Assembly: GCA_026400425.1 (NCBI GenBank)
Contig: JAPLPC010000136.1
Coordinates: 8,181 to 23,302, forward strand
DNA from: Hyphomicrobiales bacterium
Lineage (GTDB): Bacteria > Pseudomonadota > Alphaproteobacteria > Rhizobiales > Xanthobacteraceae
Length of the DNA: 15,122 bases
Direction: 5' to 3'
Positions 1 through 7,634 of this stretch are shown in pieces. The notes beneath the pieces are model-generated. The model did no database searches. It saw nothing but the letters and a program-made list of their open reading frames with translations, and was not told the origin of the DNA. A program made the position numbers and the translations under genes. Position 1 is the stretch's first letter, and the number at the start of each line of letters is the position of its first letter.

Positions 1-1
1 G

Positions 2-937
2 GGCGACGACGCGGTGGAGGCCGCGCGCAAGCTCGCCGCGCGCAGTGCGTTCATCATCGCCGATCTGCCTGCGCCCGCGCTGCTCCGCGTGGCCGATGCC
101 TTACGCGACAGTGACGTGACGCTGTTCAATATCGGGGCCAGCGACGACCGGCTGCGCGAAGCCGATTGCCGCGCCAATGTGGTCCATATCGCGCCGACAC
201 GCGCGATGCTTGCCGATGCGCTGGCGCAGTATCTGGTCTGGAAGCAATGGAAGCGCTGGCTGCTGGTCAGCGGTTCGCACGACAGCGACAAGCTCGAAGC
301 CGATGCCTATCGCCGGGCCGCCGCCCGCTTCGGTGCGAAGATCGTGCAAGAGCGCGTGTTCGAAGATACCGGCGGCGCGCGCCGGACGGATAGTGGTGTC
401 ACGCTGATCCAGCGCCAAATCCCCGTCTTCACCCAGCAGGCGCCGGCTTATGACGTCCTCATCGCGGCCGACGAGAACGAGGTGTTCGCGTCCTATCTGC
501 CCTATCGCACGTGGGATGCGCGGCCGGTGGCGGGATCGGCGGGATTGCGCCCGACCAGTTGGGATGCCGCGCAAGATCAATGGGGCGCGGTTCAGCTGCA
601 GAACCGTTTCATGAAGCTGAACGCGCGCCGCATGACGGCGCTCGACATGCAAGCCTGGCTCGCCGCCCGGATGATCGGAGAAGCCGCGGCGCGCACCCAT
701 TCCGGCGATGGCAAGACCATGCGCGCATTTCTGAAGTCGCCCGAATTCTCCATCGCCGGCTTCAAGGGCCAGCGTCTCACACTCCGCGACTGGAACCTAC
801 AGCTACGCCAGCCGATCCTGCTGGTGGACGGGCGCATGGTGGTTTCGGTTTCGCCGCAGGAAGGTTTCCTGCACCAGGTGTCCGAGCTCGACACGCTCGG
901 GATCGATCGCCCCGAAAGCAAATGCAGGCTGCGATGA
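2..937 (+). CDS. PQQ-alcohol-dehydrogenase-associated ABC transporter substrate-binding protein (5' truncated by window edge)
   Basis: The frame is open from base 2, so the real start and signal peptide lie upstream; the GTG at 14 is internal. The visible 311 residues have the alternating alpha/beta pattern of a type I periplasmic binding protein, with segments such as SAFIIADLPAPALLRVADAL and WKRWLLVSGSHDSD marking Rossmann-like strands. From family knowledge it matches the substrate-binding component found with PQQ-dependent alcohol dehydrogenase systems (PedA/LutA-like). The gene order that follows (beta-propeller, ATPase, ABC-2 permease) is the usual company of this family. The stop TGA (935-937) overlaps the next ATG as ATGA, so the genes are translationally coupled. 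The ligand cannot be read from sequence; a lanthanide complex is an inference from the nearby XoxF. Confidence 0.85.
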   Translation, partial: GDDAVEAARKLAARSAFIIADLPAPALLRVADALRDSDVTLFNIGASDDRLREADCRANVVHIAPTRAMLADALAQYLVWKQWKRWLLVSGSHDSDKLEADAYRRAAARFGAKIVQERVFEDTGGARRTDSGVTLIQRQIPVFTQQAPAYDVLIAADENEVFASYLPYRTWDARPVAGSAGLRPTSWDAAQDQWGAVQLQNRFMKLNARRMTALDMQAWLAARMIGEAAARTHSGDGKTMRAFLKSPEFSIAGFKGQRLTLRDWNLQLRQPILLVDGRMVVSVSPQEGFLHQVSELDTLGIDRPESKCRLR

Positions 938-1923
938 TGATGCGTTCAGCGATGATGATCAGCGTTTGCACGGCTGGGCTTGCCGCCTGGCTCGTCACGA
1001 CGACGCCTGCCGCCGCCTTTCTCGCTTATGTCTCGAACGAGAAGAGCAACACCGTATCGGTCATCGATACGGAGACGTGGAGCGTCATCGCCACGATCAA
1101 GGTCGGTCAACGCCCGCGTGGTATCGATCTCACGCATGATGGCAAATCTGTTCTCGTCGCCGTCGGTGACGACGACACCGTTCAGGTGATCGACGTCGCA
1201 ACGCGCAAGGTGATCGACTCGCTGCCCTCGGGGCCGGACCCGGAGCTGTTCGTGCAGAATGCCGCCGGCACCATTCTTTACGTTGCCAACGAGAACGACA
1301 ACACCGTCACCGTGATCGACATCGACAAGCGCGCGCGCATCGGCGACGTCCAGGTCGGCGTCGAGCCCGAAGGCATGGCGATCAGTCCCGATGGCAAGGT
1401 GCTGATCAACACCTCCGAAACGACCAACATGGCGCATTTCATCGACACCACCACGCGCGAAATCGTCGCGAATGTCCTGGTCGATGCGCGCCCGCGTTAT
1501 GCCGAATTCAAGCGCGACGGATCGGAATTGTGGGTCTCGTCGGAGATCGGCGGCACCGTCTCGGTGATCGACCCGGTGAAGCGCGTCGTCATTCACAAGA
1601 TTGGGTTCGAGATTGCCGGCCTGCGACGTGAAGCGATTCAGCCGGTCGGGATCGGTATGACGAAAGATGCCAAGCTCGCTTTCATCGCGCTCGGTCCTGC
1701 CAATCGCATTGCGGTGGTCGATGTCGCGACCCGCAAGGTGCTCAAGTATCTGTTGGTTGGACAGCGCGTCTGGCATGTCGCGTTCACGCCCGACGAGAAA
1801 TATCTGCTGACCACCAACGGCGTCTCCAACGACGTCTCGGTGATCGACGTCGCCGCGCAAAAGGTCATCAAGACCATTCAGGTCGGCGAATTGCCCTGGG
1901 GCGTCGCCATGGCGCGACCATGA
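934..1923 (+). CDS. Secreted YVTN-family beta-propeller protein of the PQQ-dependent alcohol catabolism ABC cluster
   Basis: A 329-residue protein if started at ATG 934, which overlaps the previous stop as ATGA; in-frame ATGs at 922, 937 and 940 are alternatives. It begins with a signal peptide (hydrophobic residues about 8-28, cleavage near TPAAA-F). The rest is a run of about seven repeats of roughly 40 residues, each with a YVxNExxNTVxVID-type strand, for example YVSNEKSNTVSVID and YVANENDNTVTVID, and later VSVIDVAAQKVIKTI. This is the PQQ-associated beta-propeller family, related to LutD of methylotrophs. It should be periplasmic and is probably a binding or scaffold partner of the ABC transporter. 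It has no PQQ-enzyme catalytic motif, so it is not itself a quinoprotein dehydrogenase. The exact role in the family is not settled. Confidence 0.9.
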   Translation: MMMRSAMMISVCTAGLAAWLVTTTPAAAFLAYVSNEKSNTVSVIDTETWSVIATIKVGQRPRGIDLTHDGKSVLVAVGDDDTVQVIDVATRKVIDSLPSGPDPELFVQNAAGTILYVANENDNTVTVIDIDKRARIGDVQVGVEPEGMAISPDGKVLINTSETTNMAHFIDTTTREIVANVLVDARPRYAEFKRDGSELWVSSEIGGTVSVIDPVKRVVIHKIGFEIAGLRREAIQPVGIGMTKDAKLAFIALGPANRIAVVDVATRKVLKYLLVGQRVWHVAFTPDEKYLLTTNGVSNDVSVIDVAAQKVIKTIQVGELPWGVAMARP

Positions 1924-2720
1924 ACGCGATCGACCGGCAATTCGACACGCTGCCGACACCGGCGCAAGCGGTGGCGGCCGTCCCCGCGCTGTCCGTCTCC
2001 AGCGTTGGACATGCCTATGGCGATCGGCGCGTTCTGACGGATGTGTCCTTCGACGTCGCTCCAGCACATTTCACCGCCCTGCTCGGCCTGAACGGCGCGG
2101 GCAAGAGCACTTTGTTTGCATTGATCACGCGGCTGTTCGCCGTCCAGACCGGCCGCATTGCCGTGCTCGGCCACGACATGAGCAACCATCCTGGCAGCGC
2201 GCTGCGCGCGCTCGGCGTGGTATTCCAGCCGCGCACGCTCGATCTCGATCTCTCGGTCACGCAGAACCTTCTCTATCACGCCGCTCTGCACATGCCTCGT
2301 CGCGAGGCGCGCTTGCGCAGTCACGAGGTTCTGGCGCGGATCGGACTTGGCGATCGCGCCAACAGCAAGGTGCGGGTGCTCTCGGGTGGCCAGATGCGCC
2401 GCGTCGAGATCGCGCGCGCGCTGCTGCATCGGCCACAGCTCTTGCTGCTCGACGAAGCCACCGTCGGGCTCGACGTGCAAGCCCGCGCCGACATTATCGC
2501 GCATGTGCGCATGCTAGTGGCCCAGCAGGGGATCAGCGTGTTGTGGGCGACGCATCTACTCGACGAAGTCACCGCGCAGGACGATCTGGTCGTGCTCCAT
2601 CACGGCCACGTGCTGGCGGGCGGCCCTGTGTCACGCATTCTGATGGAGAATGATGTAACCGATCTCGACACCGCCTTTCGCCGCATCACGACGACATTCG
2701 ATCGCAGAGCGACGCCATGA
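1920..2720 (+). CDS. ABC transporter ATP-binding protein of the PQQ-alcohol-dehydrogenase-associated system (LutE/PedB-like)
   Basis: A 266-residue cytoplasmic ATPase. Walker A is GLNGAGKST (residues 56-64), the Q-loop Gln is at about 103 (VFQPRTLDLDLSV), the signature is LSGGQMRRVEIARAL (from 154), Walker B is LLLLDEATVGLD (from 174) and the switch His is in WATHLLDE (about 212). All elements for ATP hydrolysis are intact. The family is the DrrA/CcmA-like ATPase specific to PQQ-alcohol catabolism clusters. The N-terminal 25 residues before the first strand are slightly longer than usual for ABC ATPases. Its ATG overlaps the upstream stop (ATGA 1920-1923) and its own stop overlaps the permease start (ATGA 2717-2720), so ATPase and permease should be made in step. 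Confidence 0.93.
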   Translation: MNAIDRQFDTLPTPAQAVAAVPALSVSSVGHAYGDRRVLTDVSFDVAPAHFTALLGLNGAGKSTLFALITRLFAVQTGRIAVLGHDMSNHPGSALRALGVVFQPRTLDLDLSVTQNLLYHAALHMPRREARLRSHEVLARIGLGDRANSKVRVLSGGQMRRVEIARALLHRPQLLLLDEATVGLDVQARADIIAHVRMLVAQQGISVLWATHLLDEVTAQDDLVVLHHGHVLAGGPVSRILMENDVTDLDTAFRRITTTFDRRATP

Positions 2721-3565
2721 GCATGCCCGCAACTTCGTCGATTTCCGCGCCTCTCGGTATCGGCGCCTATCTGACCTGCCTCCTCGGCATCCTGTGGCGG
2801 GAATCGCTGCGCTTCCTGCATCAGCGTGAGCGTTTCGTCTCGGCCCTGGTTAGACCGCTGGTCTGGCTGTTCATTTTCGCCGCGGGATTCCGGCAGGTGC
2901 TCGGCATCTCGATCGTGCCGCCTTACGAGACCTACATCCTTTACGAGGTTTACATCACGCCCGGCCTGATCGCGATGATCCAGCTGTTCAACGGCATGCA
3001 GTCGTCGCTCTCCATGGTCTATGACCGTGAGATGGGCAACATGCGCACCCTGCTGGTCAGCCCGCTGCCGCGCTGGTTTTTGCTGCTGTGCAAGTTGCTG
3101 GCGGGCATGCTGGTGTCACTGTTGCAGGTCTTTGCATTCTTGCTGATCGCCTGGTTCTGGGACATCACGCCGCCGCCGATCGGCTATCTCACGGTGATCC
3201 CCGCGCTCATGCTGTCCGGACTGATGCTGGGGGCACTCGGCATGCTGATCTCGTCCGCGATCCGGCAGCTCGAGAGTTTCGCCGGTGTCATGAACTTCGT
3301 GATATTTCCGATGTTCTTCGCTTCCTCCGCACTCTACCCGCTATGGCGCGTACAGGAGGGCAGCCCGATGCTGTATTATGTCTGCCAGCTCAATCCGTTC
3401 ACCCATGCGGTCGAACTAATCCGCTTCGCGCTCTACGACAAGGTCAACTGGCTCTCGCTGGCAGTGGTCGCCGTCTGTACGGCGGTCTTCACGCTGGGAG
3501 CCGTGATGGCCTATGATCCCGGCCGCGGCTTCGCGCGGCGCATGCCTGCCGGAGGCGAGACATGA
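2717..3565 (+). CDS. ABC-2 type transporter permease, PQQ-alcohol-system family (LutF/PedC-like)
   Basis: A 282-residue integral membrane protein with about six hydrophobic spans (near residues 44-63, 78-95, 120-147, 158-180, 188-208 and 245-266). It carries the ABC-2 hallmark near the C-terminus, YPLW followed by NPFTHAVELIRFALY (about 207-240). ABC-2 permeases are usually exporter-type, yet this one is encoded with a periplasmic binding protein, an unusual pairing that is characteristic of this family. Genetic work on homologous Ped and Lut clusters links the transporter to lanthanide-dependent alcohol growth; the transported species here is inferred. Translational coupling on both sides (ATGA at 2717 and 3562). 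Confidence 0.92.
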   Translation: MSMPATSSISAPLGIGAYLTCLLGILWRESLRFLHQRERFVSALVRPLVWLFIFAAGFRQVLGISIVPPYETYILYEVYITPGLIAMIQLFNGMQSSLSMVYDREMGNMRTLLVSPLPRWFLLLCKLLAGMLVSLLQVFAFLLIAWFWDITPPPIGYLTVIPALMLSGLMLGALGMLISSAIRQLESFAGVMNFVIFPMFFASSALYPLWRVQEGSPMLYYVCQLNPFTHAVELIRFALYDKVNWLSLAVVAVCTAVFTLGAVMAYDPGRGFARRMPAGGET

Positions 3566-4170
3566 TCAAGTCACTGATTGCCATGGCCATGCTGTCGCTG
3601 GTCGCAAATGGGACCGCGCAGGCGGCGGACCCGCGCTATCCCGATTGGCCGTGCGTGCAGGCCAAGGTTCCCGAAATCTCCATTCCAGCCGTCTGGGCCG
3701 GCCCGCCCATCGACGATGTCGCCAACAGCTGGAAGGATGACGCGGCGGTCACAGCCCTGGTCGAACGACTGGCCTCGCGCCGCATCCCGGTGGAGCAGGC
3801 GCAGATGGCCGTGGCCGAATTTCTTTCTCAATCAAGCGACAAGACGAAGGCCGGAAAGCTGATCTTCGCCGGTCTCTTCGACAGTCTCAACGCGCAGCGT
3901 TCCGCCGTGCTGAGCGGTCTGGAACGCGTCATGCGCAAGCAACGCGAGGCGGTGGAGAAAATCCGCGCCGACACGGCAAGCCTGCAAGCCGCTCAAAGCG
4001 CAGCATCGCCCGATCAGGCAAAAATCGATGAGCTGAACAACCAGGTGCTTTGGGAGGCCCGCATCTTCGATGATCGTCGCCGCGTCGTGAGCTTCGTTTG
4101 CGAGGTGCCGACCATCATCGACCAGCGTCTATTCGCCCTGAGCCGCACCATCCAGCAAGAGATGGAATAG
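3562..4170 (+). CDS. Secreted alpha-helical protein of unknown function at the end of the ABC operon
   Basis: A 202-residue protein with a clear signal peptide (MIKSLIAMAMLSLVANGTAQAA, mature from about residue 22). The mature part starts with a Trp/Cys region (YPDWPCVQAKVPEI, Cys31), then is almost entirely helical, with a charged, probably coiled-coil stretch at about 105-165. A second Cys at 180 (FVCEVPTIID) could pair with Cys31 in the periplasm. I do not recognise a catalytic motif. Its ATG overlaps the permease stop (ATGA 3562-3565), so it belongs to the transporter unit. By position it may correspond to an exported accessory protein of Lut-type clusters, but I cannot establish orthology from sequence alone. 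The gene ends 16 bases from the convergent rhodanese-like gene. Confidence 0.88.
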   Translation: MIKSLIAMAMLSLVANGTAQAADPRYPDWPCVQAKVPEISIPAVWAGPPIDDVANSWKDDAAVTALVERLASRRIPVEQAQMAVAEFLSQSSDKTKAGKLIFAGLFDSLNAQRSAVLSGLERVMRKQREAVEKIRADTASLQAAQSAASPDQAKIDELNNQVLWEARIFDDRRRVVSFVCEVPTIIDQRLFALSRTIQQEME

Positions 4171-4186
4171 CCTTCGATGGCTGCGG

Positions 4187-4747
4187 CTATCGCGGCACCG
4201 GCTGCGCATCGACCAGAGGGAAGCCCGCCTGCTCCCAGCCATCCGTGCCGTCGGGAAACCAGGCGACCTGGCGATAGCCATAGGACAACGCCCGCTTGGC
4301 CGCGTTCCACGACATCCAGCATTTGGCCTCACAGTAAATCACCAGCAACGCATCGCGATTGCCCTGCGAGGCTTGATGGAGTCCATCGCGCAAGTAGTTC
4401 TCGGTTGCTGCGGCCAGCTTTCCGTAGCCGGTATCGACGAGCCAAATGCTGCCGGGAATGTTGTGGCGTGGCTTGTCTCGCCAGATTGTATCCGGCGGCA
4501 GATTGGCCGGCTTCGGCGGCCGCGGCATGACATCGATGAACACGCCACGCTTTTCGCGCCAGATCGCCTCGGCCTCTGCCGTCGTCAGGACGCGTGCACC
4601 GCGCAGCGTCTGCGGTACGGACGCACGATAGTCTTCAGTGCGATAGAGATCCGGTTCGGAGATGGCGTCGTCGGCGCGGATCGCGGCGCTTGCGACCATG
4701 ATGGAAGCCGTCAGCACAGCGACGCGCAGAGCCACATGCAGATTCAC
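4187..4747 (-). CDS. Rhodanese-fold periplasmic protein with Cys-x3-Cys-Trp motif (PQQ-dependent catabolism-associated)
   Basis: A 186-residue protein started at GTG 4747, chosen because GTGA (4744-4747) overlaps the stop of the upstream binding-protein gene and because a signal peptide follows at once (hydrophobic residues about 5-24, cleavage near AIRA-DD). The longer open frame upstream is the shadow of that gene. The mature region has rhodanese-like features: a GVFIDVMPRPPKP strand-turn, HNIPGSIWL, and an active-site-like loop YCEAKCWMSWNAAKRAL in which Cys139 and Cys143-Trp144 replace the normal single-Cys rhodanese loop. This is the family named for its CXXCW-type motif and found only with PQQ alcohol systems. 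A thiol redox or sulfur/copper-type chemistry in the periplasm is plausible; the real activity is unknown. Confidence 0.9.
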   Translation of the reverse strand: MNLHVALRVAVLTASIMVASAAIRADDAISEPDLYRTEDYRASVPQTLRGARVLTTAEAEAIWREKRGVFIDVMPRPPKPANLPPDTIWRDKPRHNIPGSIWLVDTGYGKLAAATENYLRDGLHQASQGNRDALLVIYCEAKCWMSWNAAKRALSYGYRQVAWFPDGTDGWEQAGFPLVDAQPVPR

Positions 4748-5700
4748 GGCGACTTCGCCGCTGCGTCCTTGCCGATCGGACGGTTGCTCTCGTCGAGCAG
4801 CGGCACCCCGAAGTCGAGCAGGACTTTGTTGATCGCCGGCTGATTCTCCTGGATCAGGCGATTGAGCAGGCGCTTCCAGTTCTGATCCCCCGAGCGGACG
4901 CCCATGCCGATCCGGTAGACCAGCCGCGGCCCCGTCGTCTCCTTGACGAGCGGCGCGATATGCAGCGGAGGGTCGGCCGACTTGGCATAAAAGCCTGCCA
5001 TCGGGCCCCACAGCACGGCAGCGTCGATGTCGCCCGCCGCGAGATCCTTCATCATGGCGCTCGCGGATGAATCGATGCGGGTGTCGATCATTAGCGGATA
5101 GGGCCTGGCTTTCGCCATCAAGCCATTGACCGCCATATTGGTCGCCGGAGGTGTTCCGGCAACGATGCCGATGCGCTTGTCCTTGAGTCTGGAATCGTCC
5201 AGCGTGGCGACGTCTTCCAGGCTCGATCCGCCTTTCGTCACTAAAGCATAGGACGTTCGGTAATAGGGATTGGTGCCCTGTGCGATGTCGTCGCCTTGCG
5301 GAAACCCCATGATGACATCGCAACGATGCGCGCCGAGTGTCATCCGCACAAAGCCCGTCGCCTGCGGGAAGAACACGTAGTCCAGTCGTTTCTGCAGCTT
5401 CGCCGCAAGCAACTCGGCGAGTTTATTCTCGAAGCCTTCGCCCTTTTCATTGGAGAACGGCATATTGCGAGGATCGGCGCAAACACGCAGCACGTGCGGA
5501 TCGATCAGCTCGACGGAGAGATCGTCGGCGGGCAGCGACTGCGCGCGCGCAACGCTTCCACTGCCAGCGTACAGCCCTGCAATGCCTACACCGGCAAAAC
5601 ACAGACGGACAACGCGCAGACCGACAAGCCCGGTCCTTCGTGAGGCGAGAGGGCTGGCCACTGTCCGGAGCAAGCCGGATCGTTCTGCACGGCGTGACAT
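4744..5700 (-). CDS. Quinoprotein dehydrogenase-associated periplasmic substrate-binding protein (XoxJ/MxaJ-like)
   Basis: A 318-residue protein with a long positively charged N-terminus and a hydrophobic segment (about 24-46) ending near VARAQS, that is, a signal peptide; a shorter start is possible. The mature part is a bacterial solute-binding (family 3) fold: LRVCADPRNMPFSNEKGEGF (about 71-90), FFPQATGFVRMTLGAHRCDVIMG and the domain-crossing PYYRTSYALV. Cys74 and Cys127 probably form a disulfide. XoxJ and MxaJ are such proteins, partners of PQQ methanol dehydrogenases and thought to help activation of the apo-enzyme rather than import. Here it sits about 6 kb from xoxF, on the opposite strand, in a two-gene unit with the rhodanese-like gene, and divergent from the metallohydrolase gene. 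Confidence 0.9.
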   Translation of the reverse strand: MSRRAERSGLLRTVASPLASRRTGLVGLRVVRLCFAGVGIAGLYAGSGSVARAQSLPADDLSVELIDPHVLRVCADPRNMPFSNEKGEGFENKLAELLAAKLQKRLDYVFFPQATGFVRMTLGAHRCDVIMGFPQGDDIAQGTNPYYRTSYALVTKGGSSLEDVATLDDSRLKDKRIGIVAGTPPATNMAVNGLMAKARPYPLMIDTRIDSSASAMMKDLAAGDIDAAVLWGPMAGFYAKSADPPLHIAPLVKETTGPRLVYRIGMGVRSGDQNWKRLLNRLIQENQPAINKVLLDFGVPLLDESNRPIGKDAAAKSP

Positions 5701-5825
5701 GCACTGCCTCGGATTCTAATTCACATGCGCTTGATGACGGACGCTATGCTCCTCAACTGCAGCGTGCAAGATACATTAGTTATGCTGCAACGCATCTTCC
5801 GGACGTCATGACGGGGAGGAAAGCC

Positions 5826-6752
5826 ATGCGATACCGCACCCTCACTATCGCAGCCGTAATCGGGATCGCGGTACAGACGAACACGCAGGCGCAAGAGCGT
5901 GCTCTCCCGGTCAGGGAAATTGCTTCAGGCGTCTTCGTCCATGAAGGCCGCATTGAGCTTGCTTCGTCGGACAATGACGGCGCCATCGCCAATATCGGCT
6001 TCATCATCGGCACAACGGCCGTCGCGGTCATCGACACCGGCGGCAGCGTGCGCGAGGGGCGACAATTGCTCGCCGCCATTCGTGCGCGCACCAGCGTGCC
6101 GATCCGCTATGTCATCAACACGCATGGCCATCCCGATCACATGTTCGGCAATGCCGCCTTTGTCGCCGACGGCGTCACCTTCGTCGGACATCATCGGCTG
6201 CCGCAGGCCATGGCGACGCGCGGGCCGCTCTATCTCGACTCGTTTCAACGCAGCATGGGAGACGCATTGCTGAACGATGTTCGTATCGTGCCGCCGACGC
6301 GGCTGGTTGACGGATCGCTGGCGCTGGAGCTCGGCGAGCGAACCGTCATCGTCAAGGCGTGGCCGGTCGCCCATAGCGACAGCGATGTCACGGTGTTCGA
6401 TCGGACGTCGCAAATTCTGTTTGCCGGCGACCTCGTCTTCATCCGTCACATCCCCGTGCTCGACGGCAGCATCAAGAACTGGCTCGACAGCCTCGACGAT
6501 CTCGTAGCGTTGCCTGCCAGACGTGTCGTTCCCGGTCATGGCCCGGTGAGCGATTGGCCCGCAGCGCTTGCGGACCAAAGGCGCTATCTCGGCACTTTGG
6601 CCACGGATATTCGCCGCGACGTCAAGGGCGGCCGGCCGATCAGGGAAGCGGCCGAGCAGGCTGCAACGACCGAGCGGCAACGCTGGGAATTGTTCGAGGA
6701 CTACAATACCCGCAACGCAACTGCAGCATACTCGCAATTTGAGTGGGAATAA
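5826..6752 (+). CDS. Quinoprotein relay system zinc metallohydrolase (metallo-beta-lactamase fold, type 1)
   Basis: A 308-residue protein with start ATG 5826 preceded by a strong Shine-Dalgarno (GGGGAGGAA, 5813-5821). The longer open frame from 5337 overlaps the opposite-strand gene and is rejected. A signal peptide covers about residues 1-22 (to TQAQ). The metal site is intact: THGHPDH (His100, His102, Asp104, His105), a third His in WPVAHSDSD (183), Asp202 in FAGDLVF and His238 in VPGHGP. The C-terminal WELFEDYNTRN...YSQFEWE block is typical of this quinoprotein-associated subfamily, related to SoxH. It should hydrolyse an unknown substrate in the periplasm. It is followed by the SoxYZ-like carrier 51 bases downstream, its usual partner, suggesting that a carrier-bound thiol adduct is the substrate. 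Confidence 0.92.
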   Translation: MRYRTLTIAAVIGIAVQTNTQAQERALPVREIASGVFVHEGRIELASSDNDGAIANIGFIIGTTAVAVIDTGGSVREGRQLLAAIRARTSVPIRYVINTHGHPDHMFGNAAFVADGVTFVGHHRLPQAMATRGPLYLDSFQRSMGDALLNDVRIVPPTRLVDGSLALELGERTVIVKAWPVAHSDSDVTVFDRTSQILFAGDLVFIRHIPVLDGSIKNWLDSLDDLVALPARRVVPGHGPVSDWPAALADQRRYLGTLATDIRRDVKGGRPIREAAEQAATTERQRWELFEDYNTRNATAAYSQFEWE

Positions 6753-6803
6753 TCGCGCTTCGCGCTATAGTGGCCACGTCTTAATCTTGGTGAGGATCTT
6801 GCC

Positions 6804-7622
6804 ATGCCGAGACTGCTCCTTCGCAATGCCTGTATCGCGATCTGTATGAGCATGTTCGCCGCACCTGCCGCGGCGGTCGAAGCGATCGATCCATGGCCGG
6901 GGCTCGTACAGGACATCTTCGACAACAAACCGATCGGCGATGGCGGCGATCTGATCGCCCTGGACATGCCGGCACGCGCCGAGGACGCGGCGATCGTTCC
7001 GGTGACGCTACGGATCAAGCCGGACACGAATTCGGGCCGGCGCGTGGTCGCCATCACGGTGGTGATCGACCAAAACCCGGCGCCGATGGCTGCGAAATTC
7101 GTGCTTGGCGCCGATGCCCAGGTGTCGGAGATCGCGACTCGTGTCCGCGTCAACAACTATACCAACGTCCATGCGGTCGCTGAAACGAGCGATGGCAAGC
7201 TTCATATGGTGAAAACCTATGTGAAGGCGTCCGGCGGCTGCTCTGCACCGGCCATCAAGAACGTCGAGGAATCCAAAGCCCGTCTCGGCCAGATCAGATA
7301 TCGGCAATTCACAAAGCCGGCGGACGGTGCACATGGCGGCGCCCGCGAAGCTCAGGTGATGATCGGCCACCCCAACAATTCAGGGCTGCAGATGGATCAG
7401 GTGACGCAGCTCTATGTCCCCGCGTATTACGTCGATCGAATAAGGCTCTGGCAGGACGACGCGCCCATCCTGTCCATGGAAGGCGGCATATCGATCTCGG
7501 AAGATCCGAACATCCGTTTCACCTATGTCGCCAACGGTGCCAGGACGTTTCGTATCGAAGCGAAAGACACCGACGGCCATGTGTTCGAAAAGACATGGAA
7601 GATCGACGGCAGCACCATGTAG
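6804..7622 (+). CDS. Quinoprotein dehydrogenase-associated SoxYZ-like carrier protein
   Basis: A 272-residue exported protein with a signal peptide (1-24, to APAAAVEA) and start ATG 6804 behind TGAGGA (6791-6796). Residues about 30-150 resemble SoxY and end in the carrier-type motif SGGCSAPA, with Cys146 as the likely swinging-arm residue that binds a substrate adduct. In true SoxY this motif is at the very C-terminus; here it is internal because a SoxZ-like immunoglobulin-fold domain (about 175-270, starting AREAQVMIGHPNNSG) is fused behind it. This fused form is the family found with quinoprotein dehydrogenases rather than with thiosulfate oxidation; no soxAXB genes are in view. It probably forms a two-gene unit with the metallohydrolase. 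Confidence 0.92.
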   Translation: MPRLLLRNACIAICMSMFAAPAAAVEAIDPWPGLVQDIFDNKPIGDGGDLIALDMPARAEDAAIVPVTLRIKPDTNSGRRVVAITVVIDQNPAPMAAKFVLGADAQVSEIATRVRVNNYTNVHAVAETSDGKLHMVKTYVKASGGCSAPAIKNVEESKARLGQIRYRQFTKPADGAHGGAREAQVMIGHPNNSGLQMDQVTQLYVPAYYVDRIRLWQDDAPILSMEGGISISEDPNIRFTYVANGARTFRIEAKDTDGHVFEKTWKIDGSTM

Positions 7623-7634
7623 AGGGATGGTTGC

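Noticed and set aside
946..2067. 373-codon antisense open frame across the beta-propeller gene
   Set aside because: Arg/Asp/His-rich shadow translation, no ribosome site, and it covers a clear gene on the other strand.
4167..4190. Inverted repeat ATAGCC / GGCTAT across two convergent stop codons
   Set aside because: Only 6 bp with a 12-base loop and no T-run; too weak to call a terminator.
4748..5323. N-terminal extension of the rhodanese-like frame
   Set aside because: It is the out-of-frame shadow of the XoxJ-like gene; GTG 4747 gives the signal peptide and overlap.
5758..5813. TGCAGC / GCTGCA inverted pair and CGTCATGACG palindrome before the metallohydrolase gene
   Set aside because: Short palindromes expected by chance in this composition; no matching promoter was found around them.
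5337..5825. N-terminal extension of the metallohydrolase frame
   Set aside because: It overlaps the XoxJ-like gene on the other strand and lies upstream of a strong ribosome site and signal peptide at 5826.
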